DNA of 59,912 nt from Candidatus Caldatribacterium sp. (GTDB lineage Bacteria > Atribacterota > Atribacteria > Atribacterales > Caldatribacteriaceae), in NCBI GenBank assembly GCA_025060675.1, contig JANXBI010000051.1, positions 1-59,912 on the forward strand, read 5' to 3'. Under the pieces are notes generated by a model that did not search any database, was not told the DNA's origin, and saw only the letters and a list, made by a program, of their open reading frames with translations. The position numbers and the translations under genes were made by a program. Below, in pieces: positions 51,018 through 59,260 of the stretch (position 1 is the stretch's first letter; every line of letters starts with the position of its first letter).

Positions 51018-52055
51018 ATGCGTGCTGCAGTACTTGAAGATTACCACCGCCTTGTGGTTCGAGAGGTTCCTGATCCTTCTCCAAAAGAGGGAGAAGTTCT
51101 TGTTCGCGTTCGCGCATGTTCAGTGTGTGGTTCGGATATTCGCATTTTCCACTTTGGTAATCCCCGTGTCCGGTTTCCTCAAATCATTGGCCATGAGATT
51201 GCTGGAGATGTGGTAGCGGTAGGTCCTGGGGTGACCAAGTTTCGGATTGGGGACCGAGTAGCCATCGGTGCCGATGTCCCCTGTGGGGCCTGCTTTTGGT
51301 GTCAAAATGGAATGGGGACGAATTGTGCCATTAATTATGCCATTGGGTACCAATTTCCAGGAGGATTTGCTGAGTACATCCTCCTCAACGCCTTAACGGT
51401 TGTCCAGGGAGCTGTGCATCGCATACCAGACAATCTCTCCTACGACGAAGCTTCGCTTGCCGAGCCCTTGGCTTGTGTCATTAACGGTCTTGAAATGAGT
51501 GCGCTTGGGGTGGGCGACACGCTTCTCATTATTGGCGCTGGTCCTATTGGGTGTATGATGATCGAGATGGGGCGTTTCATGGGAGCTACGAACATCATCG
51601 TTGTGCAACGTTCTGCGCATCGTCTGGAGATAGCTAAGCGCTTTGGGGCGGATCATTATTTCCTTACCAGTGATCCGGATCTCGAGGCAAAGATTTTTGA
51701 GGTTACGGAAGGAGAAGGCGCGGATGTCGTTATGGTCACTTGTGCTTCCCCCGAAGCGCAAGAGATGGCGTTGCGACTTGCCCGCCACCGGGCGCGCATT
51801 AACTTCTTTGGGGGCCTTCCTAGAGACGCTCGAAACATATCTCTTCCAAGTAACCTCATCCATTATCGGGAATGTACAATTCTGGGGACTCATGGAAGCC
51901 TTCCTCGCCACCACAAAAAAGCTCTACAGGTTATGGCCAAGGGTATGGTCCATCCTTCCTGGTACATTACTCACCGCTTCCCCCTCGAGAGGATTGGCGA
52001 GGCCTTCCAGGTGGCTGAATCCCACGAAGGGTTGAAGGTTGTGATCAACCCATGA
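51018..52055 (+). CDS. Zinc-dependent medium-chain dehydrogenase (polyol type)
   Basis: 345 residues. Catalytic zinc: C in CSVCGSDIR, H-E of IGHEIAGD, E of LAEPLAC. Structural zinc: PCGACFWCQNGMGTNC. Rossmann: IGAGPIGCMM. It is a paralog of the dehydrogenase at 8106: both have INFFGGLP and SNLIHY. It overlaps the next dehydrogenase by 4 bases. Confidence 0.88.
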   Translation: MRAAVLEDYHRLVVREVPDPSPKEGEVLVRVRACSVCGSDIRIFHFGNPRVRFPQIIGHEIAGDVVAVGPGVTKFRIGDRVAIGADVPCGACFWCQNGMGTNCAINYAIGYQFPGGFAEYILLNALTVVQGAVHRIPDNLSYDEASLAEPLACVINGLEMSALGVGDTLLIIGAGPIGCMMIEMGRFMGATNIIVVQRSAHRLEIAKRFGADHYFLTSDPDLEAKIFEVTEGEGADVVMVTCASPEAQEMALRLARHRARINFFGGLPRDARNISLPSNLIHYRECTILGTHGSLPRHHKKALQVMAKGMVHPSWYITHRFPLERIGEAFQVAESHEGLKVVINP

Positions 52056-53077
52056 CAGGGACGATGCGGGCTATCGTCCTTGAGGGGAAAGGTCGTTTGC
52101 GTCTTGCGGAGGTACCGATTCCGGAGCCTAAAAAAGGCGAAGCACTAATCCGGGTCCGAGCTTGTGGAGTTTGTGGCTCAGACCTTCCTCGAATCTTTGG
52201 TGACATTGCGTACTTTTACCCCCTTATCCCTGGACATGAATTCGCCGGAGAAGTCGTGACAACAGGAAGTCTTGAAGACAGGGAGTGGATCGGAAAGAGG
52301 GTTGTGGTGTACCCCCTTCTTCCCTGTCGAAGGTGTTCGTACTGTGAACTTGGACAGTATGAGCTTTGCGAGAATTACGGATATCTCGGCTCTCGCCAAA
52401 ATGGAGCCTTTGCTGAGTATGTTGTAGCTCCAACAGCTAATCTCCTTCCCCTTCCTCAGAATCTTTCTTTTGAGGAAGGAGCGCTTACGGAACCGGCGGC
52501 GGTGGCGCTCCACGCTGTCCGGCAGGTTGGAAGGGTTTTGGGAGAGAGCGCGGCAGTCTTTGGTCTTGGTCCTGTGGGTTTGCTTGTTGGGATGTGGCTT
52601 AGGTTATCTGGGGTTCGAAAGCTCATTGGGTACGATACGGATGAACGGAAGTTCTCCCTTGCCCGAGACGTGGGATTTGATGTAACGCTCTATCCTTCCT
52701 TTTTTCCTGCGGAGCCAGAGGGGATAGATCTTGTGGTTGAGGCTTCTGGGAATCCTCGGGCTTTCCTGGACGCTCTAAAACTCGTTCGAAAAAAAGGCAG
52801 GGTCATCCTTTTAGGTAACCAAGAGGGTGATGTTGTCCTTTCCTCTGAGGATTTCAGTCGCATCCTCCGGAAGGAGCTTGTTGTTTTCGGTAGCTGGAAC
52901 TCGAGCTTTGCCTTCCTCGATTCGGATTGGAAAAAGGTCTTAGATCTTGCCGGTTCTGGAAGTGTCTCCTTTGCCCCCCTCATTTCTCACCGGGTTCACC
53001 TCGAAGAAGCTCCTGCTTTCCTTGCTGGCATGAGGGAACGGAGGGTTTTCTATGTAAAGGTGGTGCTCATCCCGTGA
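52052..53077 (+). CDS. Zinc-dependent medium-chain dehydrogenase (galactitol-1-phosphate dehydrogenase-like)
   Basis: 341 residues. Catalytic zinc: C in CGVCGSDLPRIF, H-E of IPGHEFAGE, E of LTEPAAVALH. Structural zinc: PCRRCSYCELGQYELC. Rossmann: FGLGPVGLLV. The S-D-L-P-R-I-F and H-E-F motifs are those of galactitol-1-P and similar sugar-phosphate dehydrogenases. GTGA overlap with rpe points to a pathway that ends in a pentulose phosphate. Confidence 0.87.
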   Translation: MTGTMRAIVLEGKGRLRLAEVPIPEPKKGEALIRVRACGVCGSDLPRIFGDIAYFYPLIPGHEFAGEVVTTGSLEDREWIGKRVVVYPLLPCRRCSYCELGQYELCENYGYLGSRQNGAFAEYVVAPTANLLPLPQNLSFEEGALTEPAAVALHAVRQVGRVLGESAAVFGLGPVGLLVGMWLRLSGVRKLIGYDTDERKFSLARDVGFDVTLYPSFFPAEPEGIDLVVEASGNPRAFLDALKLVRKKGRVILLGNQEGDVVLSSEDFSRILRKELVVFGSWNSSFAFLDSDWKKVLDLAGSGSVSFAPLISHRVHLEEAPAFLAGMRERRVFYVKVVLIP

Positions 53078-53745
53078 AAGATGTAAAGATTTCCGCTTCT
53101 TTGGATTGCGCAAATTTCCTTGCGCTCCTTGAGGATGTACGGAAGCTTGAACGTGGTGGAGTAGATATGCTCCATATCGACATTATGGATGGAATTTTCG
53201 TACCGAACTTTGCCCTTGGCACGAACCTTCTCAAGAAGCTCCGTCCTGTAACCCGCCTTCCCTTCGATGTGCATCTTATGGTAGTGAATCCGGAGCCGCA
53301 CTTTGCCCTCTTTGCCCAACTCGGAGCGGATTGGATCACTTTTCATGCTGAAGGGAACGCGAGGCTTCACCACCTTGCTTTGGCGGTGAAGCGGCTTGGA
53401 AAAAGAGTTGGTATTGCTCTGAATCCGGCGACCGATCCCGGTTTTCTCCGCTACCTTCTCCCCTACGTTGACCTTGTGCTCTGTATGACAGTGGATCCTG
53501 GTTTTGTGGGACAGAAGTTCATCCCTGAAGTGGTGGCAAAGATTCGTACGGTTCGAGACATCGCCCAAGAGCTTGGAGTGGAGGTAGATATTGCCGTAGA
53601 TGGGGGAATCAGCGAGGAAACGGTTCCTCTCCTGAAAAAAGCGGGGGCTAACATTTTCGTTGCTGGGACCTCGAGCATTTTCTCGGGGAAGGAGGATCTT
53701 GAGGTTGCTGCTCGTCGTTTCGGGGAGTTCTGTAGGAGTACGTAA
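53074..53745 (+). CDS. rpe: Ribulose-phosphate 3-epimerase
   Basis: 223 residues. HIDIMDG (metal ligands), DVHLMV, FHAE, VDPGFVGQKF and DGGISEET are all present; normal length. It interconverts ribulose-5-P and xylulose-5-P, or allulose-6-P and fructose-6-P in AlsE-like members. GTG 53074 overlaps the previous TGA. The gene ends inside a 17-bp inverted repeat. Confidence 0.93.
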   Translation: MKDVKISASLDCANFLALLEDVRKLERGGVDMLHIDIMDGIFVPNFALGTNLLKKLRPVTRLPFDVHLMVVNPEPHFALFAQLGADWITFHAEGNARLHHLALAVKRLGKRVGIALNPATDPGFLRYLLPYVDLVLCMTVDPGFVGQKFIPEVVAKIRTVRDIAQELGVEVDIAVDGGISEETVPLLKKAGANIFVAGTSSIFSGKEDLEVAARRFGEFCRST

Positions 53746-53761
53746 ACTCCCCGAAACGACG
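53713..53761. repeat. 17-bp perfect inverted repeat over the rpe stop codon
   Basis: CGTCGTTTCGGGGAGTT (53713-53729) and AACTCCCCGAAACGACG (53745-53761) are exact reverse complements, with a 15-base spacer that holds the TAA stop. It lies between convergent rpe and the FolT-like gene. There is no T-run on either side, so a simple intrinsic terminator is unlikely, though a shared bidirectional stop or mRNA-end hairpin is possible. Confidence 0.85.
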
Positions 53762-53767
53762 TATCAT

Positions 53768-54295
53768 TCACCGTTCTCGAAAAAGAGCAAAGGCAAAACG
53801 AGGAACTCGCGCCAAGGCGGAGAGCAGAAGGACATAGGAGAGGACAATGATAGGGGTGCTGATGAGGCGAGGAATAAGAAGTACTTTCCAGGGCATACCA
53901 AAGAGCGTATGGAGGAAGTAAGGGGTAAGGAGGCACCCTACGCTTACCTGAGGTATAGCTACGGCAAGGAGTATCCGACAGATTTTCGAGCGTAAGGGGA
54001 GATGGATGAGTATTCCAGGGAGGACTCCATAAAGTGCTGCGGTAAGAGTGAAGTGGGGGAAGTACGGTCCCATGGGGCTTAAGGCAAAACCAATGATGTC
54101 AGCGAAAGCCCCGGTGAGGGCACCAAGCAGTGGTCCGAAGAGAAGACCACTAAGAATAGTGGGAAACGTACCAAAGCCGATGCGGATTCCCTCAACACCA
54201 CCAATACTTATCCTGAGGCTGGCAAAGCGAGTGAGTACAACACCCATAGCGATGAGAATTCCTACAAAAGCGATTTCTCGGGTTCTCTCGTGCAT
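53768..54295 (-). CDS. ECF transporter S component, FolT-like
   Basis: 175 residues, five to six membrane helices. The pattern IRIGFGTFPTILSGLLFGPLLGALTGAFADIIGF (key parts I-R-I-G-F-G and G-A-x-x-D), then GPYFPHFTLTAALYG, follows the folate-family S components. It would bind folate or a related vitamin and use a shared EcfAAT module encoded elsewhere. ATG 54295 has GGGAGGTGG upstream. Confidence 0.82.
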   Translation of the reverse strand: MHERTREIAFVGILIAMGVVLTRFASLRISIGGVEGIRIGFGTFPTILSGLLFGPLLGALTGAFADIIGFALSPMGPYFPHFTLTAALYGVLPGILIHLPLRSKICRILLAVAIPQVSVGCLLTPYFLHTLFGMPWKVLLIPRLISTPIIVLSYVLLLSALARVPRFAFALFRER

Positions 54296-54322
54296 CGGGC
54301 CACCTCCCTTGGGTTTTTGCCT

Positions 54323-54351
54323 ATTGTAACCCATGTTCTTTACGTTGGCAA
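54323..54351 (-). promoter_or_regulatory. Promoter of the FolT-like gene
   Basis: Read on the minus strand: -35 TTGCCA (54351-54346), 17-base spacer, -10 TACAAT (54328-54323), about 28 bases from the ATG. The predicted leader is too short for a riboswitch. Confidence 0.75.
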
Positions 54352-54396
54352 TGGCATAGTTCTTCATCTGTACTTTTGTGCTGGAGGTTGAAGATT

Positions 54397-55095
54397 ATGG
54401 ATGAGCGGATTCCTATGGATGTGGCCTTAAGCCAAGGTTTGCGTCGTCTGCCTGTGTATCTCCTCCTTGATACTTCGGGTAGTATGGCAGGGGCTCCTAT
54501 TCATGCTCTTCAGGAAGGAGTGGCGCTTTTCAAGCGCGAGGTTGAAAGTGACACCTTTGCGCGAGAGACGGTGTGGGTTTCAGTCATCACTTTTGGTAGG
54601 GACGTGGAAAACCTTACGAAGGGTCTTGTCCCCATCGATCAACTTTCTCTTCCCCCCCTTGAGGCAGGAGGATATACGCCTCTTGGACAGGCGCTTCGGC
54701 TCCTCATCGAATCCCTCGATCGGGATGTCAAGAAAGCTGTTCCTGGAGGGGAAAAGGGGGATTGGAAACCCCTTGTGTTCATCCTTACCGACGGAAAACC
54801 CACCGATGATTGGCGTACGCCTCGGGAAGAGCTTCTTGCGCGTCAAGAACGGAAAGTCCTCAATGTTATCACCGTTGGATGTGGACCAGATATTGATGAG
54901 GCAACGCTTCGGGAAATTGCCATCGGTCCAAGCTTCAAGATGGACTCTGACGCGGCGTCTTTTGCAGCATTTTTCCGATGGGTTTCACAAACCGTTCGTT
55001 CGGTGAGTAAGACCTTAAGTCGGCCCAAGAGTCAGGGAGAAGCGACACCGATGCCAATACCAATACCTCCTGACGTGCTTCAGTACATCCCATAA
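54397..55095 (+). CDS. vWA domain protein, TerY-like
   Basis: 232 residues, a cytoplasmic von Willebrand factor A domain. The MIDAS metal site is LLDTSGSMAG (D-x-S-x-S), the Thr of GGYTPLGQAL and ILTDGKPTDDW. It matches TerY-like proteins, which pair with a PP2C phosphatase and a kinase. A Pro-rich tail (PMPIPIPPDV) ends the protein. RBS TGGAGG before ATG 54397. First of four tightly packed genes. Confidence 0.87.
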   Translation: MDERIPMDVALSQGLRRLPVYLLLDTSGSMAGAPIHALQEGVALFKREVESDTFARETVWVSVITFGRDVENLTKGLVPIDQLSLPPLEAGGYTPLGQALRLLIESLDRDVKKAVPGGEKGDWKPLVFILTDGKPTDDWRTPREELLARQERKVLNVITVGCGPDIDEATLREIAIGPSFKMDSDAASFAAFFRWVSQTVRSVSKTLSRPKSQGEATPMPIPIPPDVLQYIP

Positions 55096-55099
55096 GGGG

Positions 55100-56086
55100 G
55101 TGGGAAGAATTCCTCAGGGATTCATCGCTGGTGACCGTGTGCTTTCCTCCTTTAATACCCATCCTGACTGGCTTGCTGTTTTTGGACGTCTTGGAGAACT
55201 GGCTTTTGTGGGGGGTAGCGTTATTGGACGGCTCCATCGGAAGATGTGCAAAAGTCGGGAGGACAGTCTCCTTGTGCGTTCAAAGGGTGATTGGCTTGCG
55301 GTCGCCATGGCCGACGGGGTCGGGAGTGCCCCGAAGGGTGTATGGGGTGCTACTTTCGCAGTGAGTGTCTTTACTGATTATGTCCTTGCAAAACTCCCCT
55401 TTGTGGCATCTCGAAGACGTCGTTCTCGCTTGCGGGTGCGTGTGCCCTCTGGGGAACTTCCTTTTCAGGCCGCTTCCTCAGAATGGAATGAAGTCGGAGT
55501 TTTGAGCTGGTTCGAAGAACGGGGGGAGCAGGGCGAGGAACTCCCCCCCTGGGATGTCGTCTTGGAATACCTCCGTGAAGGGGGAACCTACACTCATGCT
55601 TTCTTGCAACACCTTGCCCAAAGGGAAGCTCGACCAGAGAGCGACTTTGCCACAACGCTTCTTTTTTGCCTTCTTCACGTGGTAGAAGGGAAGGGGTTCT
55701 TCCTTCACATCGGGGATGGGGCAATTCTTGGGGTCCGGAAAGGGGGAAAGAGCCTCCTTTTGAGTGTGCAGGAAAATTGCGATCCTGGAGAGACTGGAGT
55801 GCTGACCCAACCTGACTGGCAGGAGCATTGTCGAGTAGGGTCGTTCGATTTCCGGAAAGATCGACTCGAGGCGCTTCTCCTCATGACCGATGGCTTGGCG
55901 GATGACTGCCTTTATGGTCCCCCAGAGGATATCACTGATCGTTTCGTTCAGGACCTTCTTCGAGAAATTCGTTCCTCGGGAAACCCTGAGTGTGCGGCAC
56001 GTCGCCTTGTTGCCTGGCTTGGTACATATACGCTTCCTGGGAGTTTTGACGACCGGACGCTTGCGGTGGTGTACCGATGCGGGTAA
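55100..56086 (+). CDS. PP2C-type serine/threonine phosphatase
   Basis: 328 residues. PP2C motifs in order: REDS (about residue 52), VAMADGVGSAPKG (metal Asp), SDFATTLLF, LHIGDGAILGV, LLLMTDGLADD, and FDDRTLAVVY near the end. All metal Asp residues are in place. An insert around residues 95-165 holds a basic stretch (SRRRRSRLRVR). It should remove phosphate from targets of the kinase encoded next, with which it overlaps by 10 bases. Confidence 0.87.
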   Translation: MGRIPQGFIAGDRVLSSFNTHPDWLAVFGRLGELAFVGGSVIGRLHRKMCKSREDSLLVRSKGDWLAVAMADGVGSAPKGVWGATFAVSVFTDYVLAKLPFVASRRRRSRLRVRVPSGELPFQAASSEWNEVGVLSWFEERGEQGEELPPWDVVLEYLREGGTYTHAFLQHLAQREARPESDFATTLLFCLLHVVEGKGFFLHIGDGAILGVRKGGKSLLLSVQENCDPGETGVLTQPDWQEHCRVGSFDFRKDRLEALLLMTDGLADDCLYGPPEDITDRFVQDLLREIRSSGNPECAARRLVAWLGTYTLPGSFDDRTLAVVYRCG

Positions 56087-57492
56087 CGACGATTTCTCCT
56101 TTTCCCTTTGTCCCGAAGCGACTTGAAGTAGAAGGTCCGGTTTTTGTCGGTGGCGAAGGAGAGGTTTACTTCAGTCGTTGCGGGAAGTTCGTAGTGAAGG
56201 TATACCATGATCAGGCTCTCCCTCAGGAGAAAGAAGCGTTGCTACGGCGGGTTCTTGCTTTGGGAAGGAATCTTGGGGAAGAAGCGAATTTCCTCTGTTG
56301 GCCTGTGGCACTCGTGCAGGAACTCGACGGCTGGAGACGCGTTGGGGTTGTTACAAAGCGTATTCCCCGACCTCCTTTTCGGGAACTCGTCGATTACATT
56401 TTCAGTCCCAGAGAGTTTAAAAGGGCAGTGGAAGAAGGGGCTAACTGGCTCAACTATCTCCAGGTTGCTCACAGTATCGCTCGTACTGTTGCTGCTCTTC
56501 ATGGGAAAGGGTGTGCCCATGCAGATCTCCATTTCAGCAATTTCCTGGTGGATATTACGAAGGGTCTTGCAGTGCTTATTGATCTTGATGGCCTTGTGGT
56601 ACCTGGATTTCTCCCTCCCCAGGTAGCGGGAATGATGCCCTTTATGGCTCCCGAGGTCGTCTTTAGCAATGCGGTACCTAATCAGCAAACCGATCGACAT
56701 AGCCTTGCAGTACTCATTTTCCATACCCTTCTTTTCCGGAACCCTCTGCAACCTCTTGTGTGCTATGCTGAGGACCCTGAGGAGGATGAACGCCTTGGGT
56801 GGGGGAAGATGGCTCTCTTCAGCGAGCACCCTTTTGACTTTCGTCATCGGCCGGAGCGACTGGGCATACCGCTCTTCCAGCGAGGGGTTCTGAGTTACCG
56901 AATGCTCTCTCCTGCATTGCAAGAACTTGTGGAGCGGAGCTTTGTCGATGGTCTTTTCGCTCCTGAACGACGGCCTCTGGCGCGAGAATGGGAACGAGCT
57001 CTGTTTTTTGCCTTCTTCGAACTCTGGCGTTGTGCTCGGTGTGAACAGTACTTTCCGTATCCGTACTGGCTTCCTCTCCCCCTCAGGAGATGTCCTTTCT
57101 GTGGCTCTCTGATACACTGGCCGCATCCTCTTGTCATGCGGGTTTTCGAGCCCAAAAGTGAAGAGGTGTATAACGCTGCAAAGCATAGGCTTGTTCTTGG
57201 TCACAAGTTCCTCCTTGTGGAGAAAATGCTTTCTGGGAAACGGGATGCACAAGGGGTACTCGGGGAAGTCCGGTGGGAGGATAAAAAAGGGTGTTATGTT
57301 TTCTGGGGTATGCAGGAGTTCCGTGTACTCTTCCCCTCTGGAGAGTGGTGTAAAAAGGAGAGAGGAGAGCAAGTCGTGTTGTGTTCTCGTCTCCTCCTTG
57401 AAATCAATGGTTTCCTTCTTGAGGTTGATGACGATGGAAGTCGTGGTTCATTTCCAAGAGAAGGCAAAGCGAGTTACCCTTCCCCCAGGTGA
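56077..57492 (+). CDS. Serine/threonine protein kinase-like protein with C-terminal zinc ribbon
   Basis: 471 residues. Kinase motifs: GGEGEVYF (Gly loop), VVKVYHD (Lys), HGKGCAHADLHFSNFLVD (catalytic loop H-A-D-L-H-x-x-N), DLDG in place of D-F-G, FMAPEV, and D-R-H-S-L-A-V-L. All key catalytic residues are present. Residues about 318-350 form a zinc ribbon CARC...CPFC. The last about 110 residues are beta-rich and not recognised; an FHA-like fold is possible but not shown. The 3' end overlaps the beta-helix gene by 59 bases. Confidence 0.87.
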   Translation: MRVTTISPFPFVPKRLEVEGPVFVGGEGEVYFSRCGKFVVKVYHDQALPQEKEALLRRVLALGRNLGEEANFLCWPVALVQELDGWRRVGVVTKRIPRPPFRELVDYIFSPREFKRAVEEGANWLNYLQVAHSIARTVAALHGKGCAHADLHFSNFLVDITKGLAVLIDLDGLVVPGFLPPQVAGMMPFMAPEVVFSNAVPNQQTDRHSLAVLIFHTLLFRNPLQPLVCYAEDPEEDERLGWGKMALFSEHPFDFRHRPERLGIPLFQRGVLSYRMLSPALQELVERSFVDGLFAPERRPLAREWERALFFAFFELWRCARCEQYFPYPYWLPLPLRRCPFCGSLIHWPHPLVMRVFEPKSEEVYNAAKHRLVLGHKFLLVEKMLSGKRDAQGVLGEVRWEDKKGCYVFWGMQEFRVLFPSGEWCKKERGEQVVLCSRLLLEINGFLLEVDDDGSRGSFPREGKASYPSPR

Positions 57493-58444
57493 AAAAAACC
57501 TCACCTTTGTGATACCCAAAAAGGTGCGCATCCTCTCCTACCCCTCTTTTCTCGTTCCTGACCCTTTCCATCCCTTTTCTTTCCACCTCCAAGGGGATGT
57601 GCAGGAGCGTATACTCTTAGGAACAATGACCTTCCTCTGGGGAAAGCGGGAAAAGTTCCTTGAGCTTGTTCTTGAAGTTGACGAAGTACGTCCTTCCTTT
57701 GAGAACTTTCAGCTTGTGTTCCCTGAGAATCCCCTTTTTCCTCAGCATGGCCTGGTGCTCCTTGGTCCTGGGGATTATTTCCTTAGAGAACGGCTCAGTC
57801 TTATACCGCCATTCCACCTTGTAGGCGTGGATGGGGCTTTCATCTTCCGTCAGGGCGAGGTGCTCCGTATCGAGGGGAAAGGGGAGGGTCTCGTGCAAGG
57901 TGGAGTCTTCTCCTTGCAGGGGAAGGCAAGCGGCAATGTGGTTGTAGTCTTGGAAAGCCGTGTCGTCTTTGAAGGTTGTATCTTCCGGGGAGGAGTTAGG
58001 GAGAAGTTGAGCTGGATGGGCAACGGTGTTGTGGCAGCTCGGGGGGCTTCCTTGGTGTTTCGCCGCTGTGTGTTCCTTGAGAATGAGGCAGCAGGTATCT
58101 TTGCAGAGGAGGGAACCACGGTTGTAGTAGAAGAATCGGTCTTCTTCAACAACCGGGGGGAAGGAATCGTTGCCAAACAAGGGTCGACGCTTGTAGTGCG
58201 CCGTTCTCGATTTTTCCGCAATGCATGGGGGGTGACATGTGGAGGGCTCTGTCTCTTTGAGGAGAACGAGATTGCTGAGAACACCTTTGGTGGATTATGT
58301 CTCCTTCGGGGAGTAGAGGGGATCTTCGGGGGAAACCGGATTTCCAAAAGTCCTGTAGGTGTGGTTTGGCACCGGGACAGAAATATTCTTTGGGGATTAG
58401 GAAACATCGTCGAGGGGAATCGAATTTCCTTTCTTGAGGAGTAG
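57434..58444 (+). CDS. Right-handed beta-helix repeat protein
   Basis: 336 residues without signal peptide or membrane segment. Residues about 1-100 are beta-rich and unknown. From about 105 on are repeated coils such as VVFEGCIFRGG, LVFRRCVFLENEAAGIFAEEG, VVVEESVFFNNRGEGIVAKQG in part, LVVRRSRFFRNAWGV and CLFEENEIAENTFGG, the pectate-lyase-like parallel beta-helix pattern (PF13229 type). Catalytic residues of lyases are not seen. It probably serves as a scaffold or target in the kinase-phosphatase-vWA system. ATG 57434 with GAGG nine bases upstream. Confidence 0.82.
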   Translation: MEVVVHFQEKAKRVTLPPGEKNLTFVIPKKVRILSYPSFLVPDPFHPFSFHLQGDVQERILLGTMTFLWGKREKFLELVLEVDEVRPSFENFQLVFPENPLFPQHGLVLLGPGDYFLRERLSLIPPFHLVGVDGAFIFRQGEVLRIEGKGEGLVQGGVFSLQGKASGNVVVVLESRVVFEGCIFRGGVREKLSWMGNGVVAARGASLVFRRCVFLENEAAGIFAEEGTTVVVEESVFFNNRGEGIVAKQGSTLVVRRSRFFRNAWGVTCGGLCLFEENEIAENTFGGLCLLRGVEGIFGGNRISKSPVGVVWHRDRNILWGLGNIVEGNRISFLEE

Positions 58445-59260
58445 CTACTGGCTTCCCCTTAGATATCGGAGAAAGACCGCAAGGAGAATGATTCCTCCCC
58501 CAAGAAAGGCAAAACGTCCAGGAGATTCATGAAGGGCGAGGAAAACCCAGAGAGGATTGAGTATCGGTTCAATCATGGGAATGAGGCTCGCTTCAAGGGC
58601 CCGTACTTTTCGTATAGCCTGGGCATAAAGGAGATAGGAGAGGCCAATTTGCAGCGTTCCAAGAAGCATAAGTCCAATCCATCCCTGATAGTCAGGAAGG
58701 CGACCGAAAAGGAAGGGAAGACCTATAAAAGCAGCAAAGAGATTCCCAACAAAAACAGATTGCAGGGGTTCCGCGTCTTTTTGCATTCTGAGGATTACAA
58801 TGAGGAAGGCAAAGGCGATGCCACTTCCGATGGCTATAAGGTTTCCTAACATGTTTCCCGGACTTAGGCGGTCAAAGAAAAAGAGAACCATTCCCCCAAG
58901 AACCATACCTACTGAGGTCCAGTCAAGGGGTGAGGGAGCTTCTCCCAGGAACCACCGACTCAAAAGTGCCACGTATGCTGGGGCGCCGTACTGGAGAAGG
59001 ATGGCGTTGGAGGCGGTGGTGAGTTTGTTGGCCACAACAAAGAGGATTACCGTTGCTGCGTACGCAACACCTCCAAGAATCTCAAGGGAGGATGGGCGGA
59101 ATCTTGGTCGGAAAAAGCAGAGGAGAAATCCACAGGCGATAGCACTACGCGTTCCTGCGATGGCTATGGGGTTCCAGGAGACAAGCTTAATGAGGAGTCC
59201 CCCAAGGCTCCAAAGCACAGCCGCAACTAGAAGGTACACTATAGCTCTCTGGCGCGTCAT
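58445..59260 (-). CDS. EamA/DMT-family transporter
   Basis: 271 residues with ten hydrophobic helices in two repeats, as in EamA proteins. The first repeat has AGTRSAIACGFLL, the second GTLQIGLSYLLYAQAIRKVRALEASLI in part and the typical IEPILNPLWVFLALHE. It exports or imports a metabolite of unknown nature. It abuts the beta-helix gene end to end and begins directly after the RbsC-like permease gene. Confidence 0.88.
   Translation of the reverse strand: MTRQRAIVYLLVAAVLWSLGGLLIKLVSWNPIAIAGTRSAIACGFLLCFFRPRFRPSSLEILGGVAYAATVILFVVANKLTTASNAILLQYGAPAYVALLSRWFLGEAPSPLDWTSVGMVLGGMVLFFFDRLSPGNMLGNLIAIGSGIAFAFLIVILRMQKDAEPLQSVFVGNLFAAFIGLPFLFGRLPDYQGWIGLMLLGTLQIGLSYLLYAQAIRKVRALEASLIPMIEPILNPLWVFLALHESPGRFAFLGGGIILLAVFLRYLRGSQ

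Noticed and set aside
51018..53077. The two adjacent zinc dehydrogenases as a recent tandem duplication
   Set aside because: They share only family motifs; the first is closer to the gene at 8106, so no recent tandem copy.
54296..54396. Possible riboswitch (THF or preQ1 type) upstream of the FolT-like gene
   Set aside because: A good promoter (54351-54323) leaves a leader of only about 20-25 bases. The G-G-G-T-T/A-A-C-C-C pairing present does not match either consensus.
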